A stretch of DNA of 64,000 nt from positions 1 to 64,000 of the forward strand of contig NZ_JABSNK010000002.1 in the NCBI RefSeq assembly GCF_013294005.1, read 5' to 3'. A program made the translations under genes and the position numbers. Shown here piece by piece: positions 51,569 through 60,540 of the stretch. Numbering within the stretch: position 1 is the stretch's first letter; the number at the start of each line of letters is the position of its first letter. Origin of the DNA: Flavobacterium gelidicaeli. Lineage in GTDB: Bacteria; Bacteroidota; Bacteroidia; Flavobacteriales; Flavobacteriaceae. The notes below the pieces were generated by a model, which did not search any database, was not told the DNA's origin, and saw nothing but the letters and a program-made list of their open reading frames with translations.

Positions 51569-53224
51569 CTAATTGATTTTCACTTCCTTAAAAGTTCTCT
51601 TTTTATCTGATCTTTTTACATGAACCCAATCTGGCCATGTAGACTGATCTTCAGCATCATAAATCCGTAATTTTTGGCTTGCATCTTCAATAATCAAATC
51701 TTCGGATGTACAACCTAAAATTTTGGCTGCAGCCGCTAGTCCTGAATGCGTTGCTCCTCCCACTCCATGAGAAAGTGTACTAGCACCGCAAAGAAATAGA
51801 TTGTCTATCTCTGATTTATTTTTATATGAAAAAGGTCCTACTTGATTCAATGTTTTTTCAGTACCATAAACATTTCCTTTTGTAGAATTAATATAAAATT
51901 CATTGGTTTTTGGCGTACCTAATTCTGCCTGAACAATATTTTGTTTTGCTCCAGGAATAATTTTCTCTATATTGTTCATGAGCTTCTTGACTACTTTTTC
52001 TTTAAAAGCCGTATATTCAGCATTATGATAATCATCTAAACCGTTAAAATCTTTTAAATTATCGTAATTAACATAGGTTACCACTTCAAAATTATGATAT
52101 CTCCCATTGAAACTTACAGGATCCTTAATGGTAGTACAGCTAATAAATACTGCAGGAAACAGCTCTCCCTCAGTAATATCATTGTTCATTAAATCCTCAA
52201 AATTAGCATCGTCATTCTCGTCTTTCATCATCCAGATATTACCCGAATCAATTCCGAATTGAGTGACATCCATATCTAATGTTAAAAATAAAATCAATGA
52301 GGTAACAGAGTATTTTGTTTTTTGAAGTTTCTTGATCAAGCCTTTGCTTAAATGATTCTCTCCAATTAATTTTAAATATGTAATTGAAGGATCAGCATTA
52401 GAAACGATATTTTTAGCATAGATCGTTTTCCCACCTTCCAGCTGAATTCCAATTGCTTTATTATTTTCTACAATGATTTTCTCCACATTTTGCTTTACGC
52501 GAACCTCTCCTCCAAATTTTTTAACGCCATTGGTCATTGCTTTCACAATACCACCACCACCACCCATTGGATAAAAACCACCATCAAAATAATGGTTCAT
52601 AACAGAACAATGTACAGGAAAACAAGCTCTTTTTGGCGAAAGCCCATGATCACCACACTGCACATTTAAAACTGCCTTTAATAAAGGGTCTTTTATATGC
52701 CAACCTATAACTCTTTTTAATGGAAATAAGGAGAACTTACCAAAATGTTTGGTTCTAAAAGGAACCGTAATATTTTGCCAAAAGCCTTTTAATTTTGGTA
52801 TTAATTGAAGTTCTCTATTCACTCTTTGAACAAGAGTTAGGTATTCTATAATATTTTTTTCTTCTTTTGGAAAACGGTCAACAAGCACCTTAGTTAAGTT
52901 ATCAATTCCGGCAGGAAAACTAAAAGTCTCTTCTCCTATAATACCGTGCTCATATCCTTTTTTATTCATCCTAAAAAAGACCATGTCATTAGCAATTCCT
53001 AAACCTCGATACAATTCATTAGTCGATTGGTTTTCATCAATCAATCCTACATAATGAACTCCTGGACTAAAACGTTGTCCATTTAAAGTAAAACTATGAC
53101 TCCAACCTCCAGGTACATAATGTTGTTCTAAAACCAACACCTTTTGACCTGCACGCGCTAAACAAATAGCCGTAGCTAAACCAGCAACACCAGATCCAAT
53201 AATTATAGTATCAAATTCTTCCAT
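51569..53224 (-). CDS. FAD-dependent oxidoreductase, CrtI-like (pigment operon, second of two)
   Basis: A 551-aa flavoprotein: IIGSGVAGLATAICLARAGQ then HYVPGGWSHSF, a long middle domain with FYPMGGGGGIVKAMTNG, and LFLCGASTLSHGVGGATHSG at the C-terminus. The order of motifs matches CrtI/CrtISO-type desaturases and isomerases. Its place next to darA suggests action on the dialkylresorcinol, but polyene isomerisation is equally possible. The gap to darA is 51 nt and contains no promoter box. Confidence 0.87.
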   Translation of the reverse strand: MEEFDTIIIGSGVAGLATAICLARAGQKVLVLEQHYVPGGWSHSFTLNGQRFSPGVHYVGLIDENQSTNELYRGLGIANDMVFFRMNKKGYEHGIIGEETFSFPAGIDNLTKVLVDRFPKEEKNIIEYLTLVQRVNRELQLIPKLKGFWQNITVPFRTKHFGKFSLFPLKRVIGWHIKDPLLKAVLNVQCGDHGLSPKRACFPVHCSVMNHYFDGGFYPMGGGGGIVKAMTNGVKKFGGEVRVKQNVEKIIVENNKAIGIQLEGGKTIYAKNIVSNADPSITYLKLIGENHLSKGLIKKLQKTKYSVTSLILFLTLDMDVTQFGIDSGNIWMMKDENDDANFEDLMNNDITEGELFPAVFISCTTIKDPVSFNGRYHNFEVVTYVNYDNLKDFNGLDDYHNAEYTAFKEKVVKKLMNNIEKIIPGAKQNIVQAELGTPKTNEFYINSTKGNVYGTEKTLNQVGPFSYKNKSEIDNLFLCGASTLSHGVGGATHSGLAAAAKILGCTSEDLIIEDASQKLRIYDAEDQSTWPDWVHVKRSDKKRTFKEVKIN

Positions 53225-53293
53225 CTTTACTTTGACGTTTTTTTTTGTAAATACAAAATCAATGGAATTATCTATTGAATTATTGTATTGTTT

Positions 53294-54181
53294 TTATTTT
53301 TGATTGTGAGTTTGTTTCCAAAAATCGAAATAATTAAACCATTGCAAAGGATATATTTTCACCATAGACTCTACACTTTCGGTATACGCTTTTAGTAGTC
53401 CTTTTTCATCGCGGTGTTTTACTATTGCTTCTCGCGTATAAAGATGATAGTGCAAATTAGGTTCTTTCATTACATATACAAAAACGACAGGAACTTTTAA
53501 TCTGGACGCAATAAGAAATGGCCCAGCAGGAAAATTAGCATTTTCTCCTAATAGTTCTTCTGACATAGATTTTACTCCTTCAAAATACCTATCACCAGTA
53601 AAACAAACTAATTCATTACGGGCTAAAGCTGCATTTATCTCAAAAACATGAGACATGTCTTCTCCTATTATAATGAATTTTATCTTAGGTTTTTGAGCAA
53701 TACTTTCAAGGTAATTTTTAATTTCGGAATGCTCTAAGTCTGTGGTAACGAGGTTGATTTGAAGATCAACATCAATTTCTCCAAAAAAGTGTTCGGCAAT
53801 TTCAAAATTACCAATATGTGCACTTATAAGAACACCCCCTTTTTTTTCTTTTAGCAGTTTTATTATTTTTTCGCCTCCATCATGCTCGTAGGTAAACTTA
53901 TCTTTCATGCCAGCTGAAATGGCTATCTTGTCAATAATGGTTTGACCAAAAGTATAATAACTTTTGAAAACCATTTTTTTAGATTTAAAATAGGAATAAC
54001 CAAGTCTTTTATGAAAATAATAAAAAATGGAAGCATTACTTTTTTTAAGAAAAAGAAAGTAATAGGACGCCACAAAATAAAGAATAAAATAGGCCGACTT
54101 GATTCCCACTTTCTTGATTAAGAAAACGAAAATTTTATATCCTATAACCGTTCCCTTAGATTTGCCATCCCATTGACTCAT
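53294..54181 (-). CDS. LpxL/HtrB-type lysophospholipid acyltransferase
   Basis: A 295-aa inner-membrane acyltransferase: N-terminal membrane segment (IKSAYFILYFVASYYFLFL), catalytic HxxxxE in GVLISAHIGNFEIAE, CFTGDRYFEGVKSM and FPAGPFLIASRLKVPVVFVY. LpxL-type enzymes move acyl groups from ACP to a lipid; in pigment loci such proteins are candidates for attaching the polyene acid to an acceptor. It is 6 nt after ACP 2, consistent with taking its acyl group from that carrier. Confidence 0.88.
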   Translation of the reverse strand: MSQWDGKSKGTVIGYKIFVFLIKKVGIKSAYFILYFVASYYFLFLKKSNASIFYYFHKRLGYSYFKSKKMVFKSYYTFGQTIIDKIAISAGMKDKFTYEHDGGEKIIKLLKEKKGGVLISAHIGNFEIAEHFFGEIDVDLQINLVTTDLEHSEIKNYLESIAQKPKIKFIIIGEDMSHVFEINAALARNELVCFTGDRYFEGVKSMSEELLGENANFPAGPFLIASRLKVPVVFVYVMKEPNLHYHLYTREAIVKHRDEKGLLKAYTESVESMVKIYPLQWFNYFDFWKQTHNQK

Positions 54182-54187
54182 TATATA

Positions 54188-54439
54188 TTATGCTTTAACA
54201 TTTAACTTGTTCTCAATTAAGTCATAAAAACTTTGAAAAGAAGCGATTCCTACAAAGTCAATTTCGACTAATTTTACTCCAAAATTTGATTCGATTGAAA
54301 CAACTAAATCAACATAATCTAAACTGTCTAATCCTAAAGTATCTTTCAAATTAGCTTCAGGTTCAATTGCATCTGCATCAACTTCGAATTCATCAACTAA
54401 AAATCCGTTTATCTTTTCGATTATCTCTTCTTTATTCAT
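54188..54439 (-). CDS. Acyl carrier protein 2 (pigment operon)
   Basis: An acidic 83-aa ACP with the phosphopantetheine serine in LGLDSLDYVDLVVSIE near residue 36 and the typical following helix. It overlaps the upstream ketosynthase gene by 8 nt and lies 6 nt before the LpxL-type acyltransferase gene. Having two ACPs suggests separate carriers for starter loading and chain building or for the two halves of flexirubin. Confidence 0.95.
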   Translation of the reverse strand: MNKEEIIEKINGFLVDEFEVDADAIEPEANLKDTLGLDSLDYVDLVVSIESNFGVKLVEIDFVGIASFQSFYDLIENKLNVKA

Positions 54440-55667
54440 CTTCTTTTTTATACTTTTTTACTACTAATGCTGAATTCGTACCTCCAAAACCGAAGGAATT
54501 CGACAAAAATATATCAATTTTTTCGTTTATTGTCGATTTAACTAAATTTAATTTTGCAGCATCCTCATCTGGGTTTTCTAGATTAATATTTGGAGCGATA
54601 AAATCATTCTGCATCATTAAAATAGAATATATTACCTCGCTAGCTCCAGCCATCCAACATTCATGCCCAGTCATTGATTTTGTGGAACTTACATAAGGAT
54701 TGCTTTTTCCAAAAACTTCAAAAATAGCTTTAGCCTCATTCGTATCTCCTACTGGAGTTGAAGTAGCATGTGCATTTATATAATCAATATCTGAAGGTTT
54801 TATACCCGCTTCATCTAAGGCTCTTTGCATTGCAATTGATGGCCCTTCAACATTTGGCGTAGAAATATGTCCTCCATTAGACGAAAAACCATAACCCGTA
54901 ACCTCAGCAATAATTGTAGCTCCTCTTTTAATAGCAGATTCATACGATTCTAATATTAGCGTTGCACCACCACCACTAGGAATTAATCCATCACGATTAA
55001 CATCAAAAGGCCTTGACGCTTTTGTAGGCTCATTCTCTCTAGGAGAAAAAACACCTAAACCGTCAAAACTGCTCATGGCGTATTTGTTGATTTCTTGAGC
55101 ACCTCCACAAATAATCATTTCTTGAAAACCACTTTTAATAAGAAAATAAGCAAGTCCAATAGAATGAGATCCACTTGCACAAGCAGCACTAATAGTAAGA
55201 TTAATTCCTCGTAATTTAAAAATCGTAGAAAGATTCATCGTTACCGTTGAATTCATAGATTTAAAAATAGCACCTGAACCAATTAACGCGGTATCTTTTT
55301 TTTCACGAATAATATCTGTAGCTTCAATAATTGCTTTAGAAACACTGTCATTACCATACATGATACCCACTTCATTTGTATCAAAAAAAGCATCGTCAAT
55401 ATTCGCATTTTTCAATGCTTCAATTGTTGCCATGTAAGCATACTCTGTTTCTTCACCAAGACTTATTCTTTGTCTTCTAGAAAGTAAATTTTTCAAGTCT
55501 GGTTTAGGAACCATTCCTGTTAGAGCGGATCTAAAGCCAAACTCCTTTCTTTCAGGATCAATTGTAATACCTGACTTTCCATTATATAAAGAATCTTTAA
55601 CTTCATCTAACGATGTACCTATACAAGAATAAATTCCCATACCTGTTATTACCACTCTTTTATTCAT
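54432..55667 (-). CDS. Beta-ketoacyl-ACP synthase, FabF-like (third active KS)
   Basis: A 411-aa ketosynthase with Cys in ISAACASGSHSIGLAYF, His in NAHATSTPVGDTNEAK and the second His in KSMTGHECWMAGASEVIY. The ACASG and HECWMAGA forms are the ones usual in FabB-like KSs of aryl-polyene loci. It overlaps ACP 2 by 8 nt and stands 18 nt after fabG, forming a KR-KS-ACP block. Confidence 0.93.
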   Translation of the reverse strand: MNKRVVITGMGIYSCIGTSLDEVKDSLYNGKSGITIDPERKEFGFRSALTGMVPKPDLKNLLSRRQRISLGEETEYAYMATIEALKNANIDDAFFDTNEVGIMYGNDSVSKAIIEATDIIREKKDTALIGSGAIFKSMNSTVTMNLSTIFKLRGINLTISAACASGSHSIGLAYFLIKSGFQEMIICGGAQEINKYAMSSFDGLGVFSPRENEPTKASRPFDVNRDGLIPSGGGATLILESYESAIKRGATIIAEVTGYGFSSNGGHISTPNVEGPSIAMQRALDEAGIKPSDIDYINAHATSTPVGDTNEAKAIFEVFGKSNPYVSSTKSMTGHECWMAGASEVIYSILMMQNDFIAPNINLENPDEDAAKLNLVKSTINEKIDIFLSNSFGFGGTNSALVVKKYKKEDE

Positions 55668-55685
55668 CTTCTTTAAAGTAATTGT

Positions 55686-56417
55686 TTATGAATAGATACC
55701 ACCGTTTATATTAATAATCTCTCCTGTAATATAACTTGATTTTTTAGAAACTAAGAAGCTTACTAAATCAGCTACTTCTTCTGCTTCTCCAAAACGGTTC
55801 ACTGGGATTAATTTCACTAATTCTTTTTCATCTAGTTGACTCGTCATATCAGTTCTAATAAAACCTGGAGCCACAGCATTTACAGTAATGTTTCTTTTTG
55901 CAACTTCTTGAGCTAATGCTTTTGTAGCGGCAACAACTGCTCCTTTTGCAGCAGAATAATTTGTTTGGCCTGCTGTACCTTTTACTCCTGATAAAGAAAC
56001 GATATTTACAATACGTCCGTATTTATTACGCAACATTTTTTGTATAAAAAAATTAGTCACATTAAAAAACCCGTTCAAACTTGTATTTACTACGTTAGAC
56101 CAATCCTCAGGACTCATCCACATAAACAAGCCGTCTTTTGTAATTCCAGCATTATTAACAATTGCCTCAACAATTGCTTCTGGATTTGCTTCCTGCCACT
56201 GTGTTAAAGCCGTTTTTACCTCTTCAAAATCAGCAACATTAAAAGAGATAATTTCTCCAGTACCGCCGTTTTGAACCACTTCATCAAGTGTTTTTTCGGC
56301 AGCTTCTTTATTTGATTGATAATTGATTAGGATGTGATAGTTAGAATCCATTGCTAATTTTTTACAAATAGCACTTCCTATCCCCCTTGATCCTCCAGTT
56401 ACTAATACACATTTCAT
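55686..56417 (-). CDS. 3-oxoacyl-ACP reductase (FabG-like)
   Basis: A 243-aa short-chain dehydrogenase that reduces 3-oxoacyl-ACP with NADPH in each polyene cycle. Motifs are complete: GGSRGIGSAICKKLA (cofactor), NNAGITKDGLFMW, the catalytic Ser-Tyr-Lys in SLSGVKGTAGQTNYSAAKGA, and APGFIRTDMT. It is the only ketoreductase in the operon, so it probably serves all ketosynthases. A gap of 86 nt separates it from the WG-repeat gene; no promoter motif was found there. Confidence 0.95.
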   Translation of the reverse strand: MKCVLVTGGSRGIGSAICKKLAMDSNYHILINYQSNKEAAEKTLDEVVQNGGTGEIISFNVADFEEVKTALTQWQEANPEAIVEAIVNNAGITKDGLFMWMSPEDWSNVVNTSLNGFFNVTNFFIQKMLRNKYGRIVNIVSLSGVKGTAGQTNYSAAKGAVVAATKALAQEVAKRNITVNAVAPGFIRTDMTSQLDEKELVKLIPVNRFGEAEEVADLVSFLVSKKSSYITGEIININGGIYS

Positions 56418-56503
56418 ACTTAAACTTTTATATTTTCAGTTCTAAAATTTATTGACTCGCAGCTACTTAATACAGTACAGTCTTAAAAAAAAGAATTCTT
56501 TAA

Positions 56504-57616
56504 TTAATTATTAAAAGGCTCTGCATTTTCAAACCATTGACCTCCTAAAACGGAACCATCTAGTTTTAAAAAACCCCATTTATCTTCATTTTTAACCCTT
56601 GCTAAACCATTTATGAATCCTTTTTCATCATCTTTAAACAAAGAAAAAATACCGCCTGCAGAAATACCATATTGTGTTGGTATTACTAACTTTCCTTTTT
56701 CATTGATAAATCCCCAATTATCTTCTTTTACTGGAGCTAATCCATCTGCGCCAAAGACTTCGGCATCATTATAAACAGATTCAATTACAAGACTTCCCTT
56801 CATATTGATGTATCCCCATTTTTTACCTATTAGAACAGGAGCTAAGTTTTTAGAAAATGCTTTCGCTTTATCAAATTTAGGTTCAATAATCCAGTTTCCT
56901 TTTAGATCAATAAAACCTATTTTATCATTTTTCCTAGCATAGGTAACATCTTGAACCAAAAAATCCCAAATTTTATCTACACCATCAATTACGGTAAATT
57001 TATTATTTGTAACTAATCCAAAAACGCTACCATTTTTAACCCAAGTAGTATTTTTATAATAGTTACCTACTTCATCATAAATTATTTCAACAACAACTTT
57101 TCCTGCATTATCAATAATTCCCCAACGGTCATTATTTCTTACCCTAGCATATCCGTTTTCAAATGATTTGATAACATCGTATTTTGCTGGTAGAACAATC
57201 TCCATTTTATTATTGATTAAACCTACTTTTTTTCCTTGTTTAATAAAAGCCACACCATTTTCAAAATCATAAACCTTGTCTGATGCTGGCGCCACTAAAG
57301 CCTCTCCTTTTTTATTAATGTAAAACCATTTTTTATCTTTTAAAACGACACATACACCGCTCGAAAAATATTTTACATTATCATAATCTGCAGGAATAGC
57401 CCACTCTCCTTTTTTATTAATGAAACCCCATTTTTTATTATTTTCAGCAGCAGCTAAACCTTCTGAAAAATTCTTAGCAGTTTTAAATTTTGGCTGAATT
57501 GCAAATGCACCGTCTTTAGAAATATAACCAAAAACACCATCCTTTCTAACCAATGCTAGCTCTTGAGCATACGAAAATTGCATCACTAACAATAACAACA
57601 CTATAACTTTTTTCAT
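56504..57616 (-). CDS. WG-repeat protein, exported
   Basis: A 370-aa protein with signal peptide (KKVIVLLLLVMQFSYAQ) and about eight WG (DUF3298-like KWGFIN) repeats: KKWGFINKKGEWAIP, DRWGIIDNAGKVVVE, KKWGYINMKGSLVIE, DNWGFINEKGKLVIP and others. WG repeats form beta-rich solenoid-like domains of unknown function. It is the second gene of the operon, 36 nt after the ammonia-lyase. Nothing in it shows an enzyme; a surface or periplasmic support role is possible. Confidence 0.85.
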   Translation of the reverse strand: MKKVIVLLLLVMQFSYAQELALVRKDGVFGYISKDGAFAIQPKFKTAKNFSEGLAAAENNKKWGFINKKGEWAIPADYDNVKYFSSGVCVVLKDKKWFYINKKGEALVAPASDKVYDFENGVAFIKQGKKVGLINNKMEIVLPAKYDVIKSFENGYARVRNNDRWGIIDNAGKVVVEIIYDEVGNYYKNTTWVKNGSVFGLVTNNKFTVIDGVDKIWDFLVQDVTYARKNDKIGFIDLKGNWIIEPKFDKAKAFSKNLAPVLIGKKWGYINMKGSLVIESVYNDAEVFGADGLAPVKEDNWGFINEKGKLVIPTQYGISAGGIFSLFKDDEKGFINGLARVKNEDKWGFLKLDGSVLGGQWFENAEPFNN

Positions 57617-57652
57617 AACACTATAATTTTAATTAAAACTAACTTTGAAACA

Positions 57653-59173
57653 CTAATTATTAATAAGATAATCTTTTACTTTTTGCACAAAAGGATACAT
57701 CACTTGATCCTCTTTAAACTTAGGAATGATTTTGCGAACATCATCGTAAATTTTTCTAGTTACAGATGAAATTTTATCATTTTGCTCTAAATAATCTATT
57801 GCTTGAACAATGGTAATCAATTCGATTGCTAAAACTTCAAAAGCATTCTCAATAACTTTTGCAGTTATTACAGCTGCATTTGTCCCCATACTTACAATAT
57901 CTTGATTGTCATTGTTGTTAGGGATACTATGAACATACATTGGGTTAGATAACATTTGACTTTCGGCAGTAGTAGAAGTTGCCGTAAACTGCACTCCTTG
58001 CATTCCAAAATTAAATCCTAAAGTTCCTAAATTTACAAAAGGAGGAAGGATTTCGTTAATTTTAGAATTCAATAAATAATTCAACTGTCTTTCAGCTAGC
58101 ATTGTTAATTTAGTAATTACAATTTTAAGCTTATCCATTTCTAATGAAATGTAATCACCATGAAAATTACCTCCATGATAAACATGCTTGTTTTTTACAT
58201 CAATAATAGGATTATCATTTGCTGAATTAAATTCATCTTCAAGAATTGAAGCTACATTATCAATTGTTTCTAAGATTGGCCCTAATATTTGAGGAACACA
58301 ACGTAATGAATAGTACTCTTGTACTTTTTCTTTAAAAATATCTTCGGTGTTTTCACCAGAGTATAAATGATCTTCCCTTTTTCTAATAAGTGAACTATCA
58401 GCAAGGTTTTGTCTCATTCTAGACGCCACTTCTTGCTGTCCTTTATGACGTTTAGTATTGTTTAATTCCGCCGAAAAATGATCATCGTATGTCTGAACTA
58501 TTTCATTAATAGCGCAGGAAAACTTTAATGACCAGTCTAATAATTTATTAGCATGGTGCACATTTACAACACCTATTCCTGTCATTACAGAAGTCCCGTT
58601 CATTAACGCCAAACCTTCTCTAATTTCAACTTGAATAGGAACTAATTTTTCTATCTCAAAAACTTCTTTAGTAGCTCTTCTTTCTCCTTTATAGAACACT
58701 TCTCCTTCGCCAATTAATACCAACGCTAAATGAGCTAATTGCACTAAATCTCCACTTGCTCCAACACCTCCGTGCTCAAAAATAAGTGGTGTAATGTCTT
58801 TGTTAATTAACTCAACCATTAATTTAACTAAAGAAGGATGAACACCTGAATTACCTAAAGAAAGCGTATTTAACCTTGCTAAAATAGCCGATTTTACAAA
58901 AACAGGGCTTAATGGTTTCCCTGTACCAGAAGCATGACTTCTAATCAAGTTATATTGTAACTGGATACGATCTTCATCTTTAATACGGTATTGAGCCATG
59001 GGTCCAAAACCTGTATTTACCCCGTAAATAATTTTATTTCCTGAAAATTCTTTCAAAAAGTCAAAACTTTCGTTTACTCTTTTTAAAACTAGTTCGCTTA
59101 TAGCAATCTTATCGTTATTAAAGATTACAGCTTCAAACTCTTTTAAACTTAAATATTCATTTATTGTATTCAT
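57653..59173 (-). CDS. Aromatic amino acid ammonia-lyase, probably tyrosine ammonia-lyase
   Basis: Makes 4-coumarate from tyrosine as the aryl starter of the polyene chain. The MIO-forming Ala139-Ser140-Gly141 is in HGGVGASGDLVQLAHLALVL; Tyr50 is in VIYGVNTGFGPMAQ; the C-terminal FHGDYISLEMDKLK and GVQFTATSTTAES are typical. 506 aa fits bacterial HAL/TAL. The selectivity pair Ser79-His80 (RSHASGTG) is the histidine-lyase form, yet the sequence is very like the characterised F. johnsoniae tyrosine ammonia-lyase as I remember it, and the pigment operon supports TAL. First gene of the operon, with a -7 box about 83 nt upstream. Confidence 0.88.
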   Translation of the reverse strand: MNTINEYLSLKEFEAVIFNNDKIAISELVLKRVNESFDFLKEFSGNKIIYGVNTGFGPMAQYRIKDEDRIQLQYNLIRSHASGTGKPLSPVFVKSAILARLNTLSLGNSGVHPSLVKLMVELINKDITPLIFEHGGVGASGDLVQLAHLALVLIGEGEVFYKGERRATKEVFEIEKLVPIQVEIREGLALMNGTSVMTGIGVVNVHHANKLLDWSLKFSCAINEIVQTYDDHFSAELNNTKRHKGQQEVASRMRQNLADSSLIRKREDHLYSGENTEDIFKEKVQEYYSLRCVPQILGPILETIDNVASILEDEFNSANDNPIIDVKNKHVYHGGNFHGDYISLEMDKLKIVITKLTMLAERQLNYLLNSKINEILPPFVNLGTLGFNFGMQGVQFTATSTTAESQMLSNPMYVHSIPNNNDNQDIVSMGTNAAVITAKVIENAFEVLAIELITIVQAIDYLEQNDKISSVTRKIYDDVRKIIPKFKEDQVMYPFVQKVKDYLINN

Positions 59174-59255
59174 TCAACTTCTTTGTTACTTTTTTAACTA
59201 AATAAATTAAAAATTAATTTTTAATTAGAATTTAATGTGGTTAATTTGACCGCAG

Positions 59256-59263
59256 CAAATGTA
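59256..59263 (-). promoter_or_regulatory. -7 box of the flexirubin operon
   Basis: On the minus strand TACATTTG is an exact TAnnTTTG match, upstream of the tyrosine ammonia-lyase gene. The leader would be about 75 nt. No TTTG -33 is seen at the normal distance (only a T-rich run), which may point to an activator. No other TAnnTTTG box was found in the larger intergenic gaps (51-86 nt) of the operon. Confidence 0.55.
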
Positions 59264-59380
59264 GCATAATATAGTTAAGAAAAAAAAACTTAAAAATATT
59301 TTACTCTGTAATTTACCTACAAGCATAACCTGCGAAAATAACTACAATATTATTACCAATTTATAAATATAAAACTACAA

Positions 59381-60442
59381 ATGAAGGATTTTGGATCTGA
59401 CAAAAAAAATGTTGTTCAAGCAAATCTAGATGCACAAAAAATTGCTTTTGCACCAATTATGTTTCAAGCAGCAAAGTCTCTTAGAAATTTAGGAATATTA
59501 GAATATCTATTTGACAACAACAAAGCGAGTATTGAGACAATTGCAAATGCATTAAAATTATCTATTTATGGTGTAAAAGTACTTTTAGAAGCAGGTTTAA
59601 GCTTAGAGATGGTTTATTTAAAAGACAACGAATTCATCTTGACAAAAACAGGATATTTTATATTGAGAGACAAAATGACCAATATAAACATGGATTTCAC
59701 TCAAGATGTAAATTACTTAGCCATTAACCACCTTGAAGAGTCTATCGTAAATGGAAAACCAGAAGGCTTAAAAGAATTAGGAGATTGGGATACTGTTTAC
59801 ATAGGACTATCTGAGCTTCCAGAAAAAATTAAAAAAAGCTGGTTTGACTTTGATCACTTTTATTCAGATTATACATTTCCAGAAATTATGCCTATTTTAT
59901 TTGGTAATAATCCAAAGAAATTTTTAGATGTTGGTGGAAATACAGGTAAATTCTCCATGCAATGTGCTCAATATAACACTAATGTAGAAATTACTATTTT
60001 AGATTTACCTGGTCAAGCCAATGTAGCACGTAAAAATATTGCTGAAGCAGGATTCGAAAAAAGAATTAAAGCAATTGACACTAACTTACTAGACAATTCA
60101 ATTCCTTTTCCAAAAGGGAATGACATTATATGGATGAGTCAATTTATTGATTGTTTTTCTCTTGAAGAAATCTACGGTCTTTTTAGAAGAGCTTATGACG
60201 CAATGACTGATGATGCTAGTTTTTATATTTTAGAAACTTTCTGGGATTTACAAAAATTTCAAGCTTCTACTTATAGTTTGCATGCTACCTCTTTATATTT
60301 TACAGCTGTAGCAAATGGAAACAGTCAGATGTTTCACTCTCAAGACATCTTAAATGTAATTGAAAAAGCAGGATTTGTGGTAGATGAGATTCATGAAATC
60401 ATAGGTATGAGCCATACTTTGATTAAGTGTAAGAAAAAATAA
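59381..60442 (+). CDS. Class I SAM-dependent methyltransferase (O-methyltransferase family 2-like)
   Basis: A 353-aa methyltransferase. An N-terminal dimerisation/winged-helix-like region (about 1-110) precedes a Rossmann SAM domain with motif I KFLDVGGNTGKFSMQ near residue 185, ITILDLPGQ as the acidic loop and DIIWMSQFIDCFS. The layout matches plant-type caffeate O-methyltransferases and their bacterial C-methylating relatives. It is divergent from the pigment operon, next to a halogenase-like gene; methylation of the aryl ring or hydroxyl of flexirubin is the likely task. Confidence 0.87.
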   Translation: MKDFGSDKKNVVQANLDAQKIAFAPIMFQAAKSLRNLGILEYLFDNNKASIETIANALKLSIYGVKVLLEAGLSLEMVYLKDNEFILTKTGYFILRDKMTNINMDFTQDVNYLAINHLEESIVNGKPEGLKELGDWDTVYIGLSELPEKIKKSWFDFDHFYSDYTFPEIMPILFGNNPKKFLDVGGNTGKFSMQCAQYNTNVEITILDLPGQANVARKNIAEAGFEKRIKAIDTNLLDNSIPFPKGNDIIWMSQFIDCFSLEEIYGLFRRAYDAMTDDASFYILETFWDLQKFQASTYSLHATSLYFTAVANGNSQMFHSQDILNVIEKAGFVVDEIHEIIGMSHTLIKCKKK

Positions 60443-60505
60443 TCCCTCAATTATATTAATTAAAATTACTACAATATAAATCATTTTAAGTTTAAATAAA
60501 TTTTT

Positions 60506-60513
60506 TAAGTTTG
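60506..60513 (+). promoter_or_regulatory. -7 box of the halogenase-like gene
   Basis: TAAGTTTG matches TAnnTTTG, 27 nt before the start codon, in the 98-nt gap after the methyltransferase gene. The halogenase-like gene may therefore also be transcribed on its own. Confidence 0.45.
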
Positions 60514-60540
60514 TTTAAAATTAAGCAAAACTAAATATAA

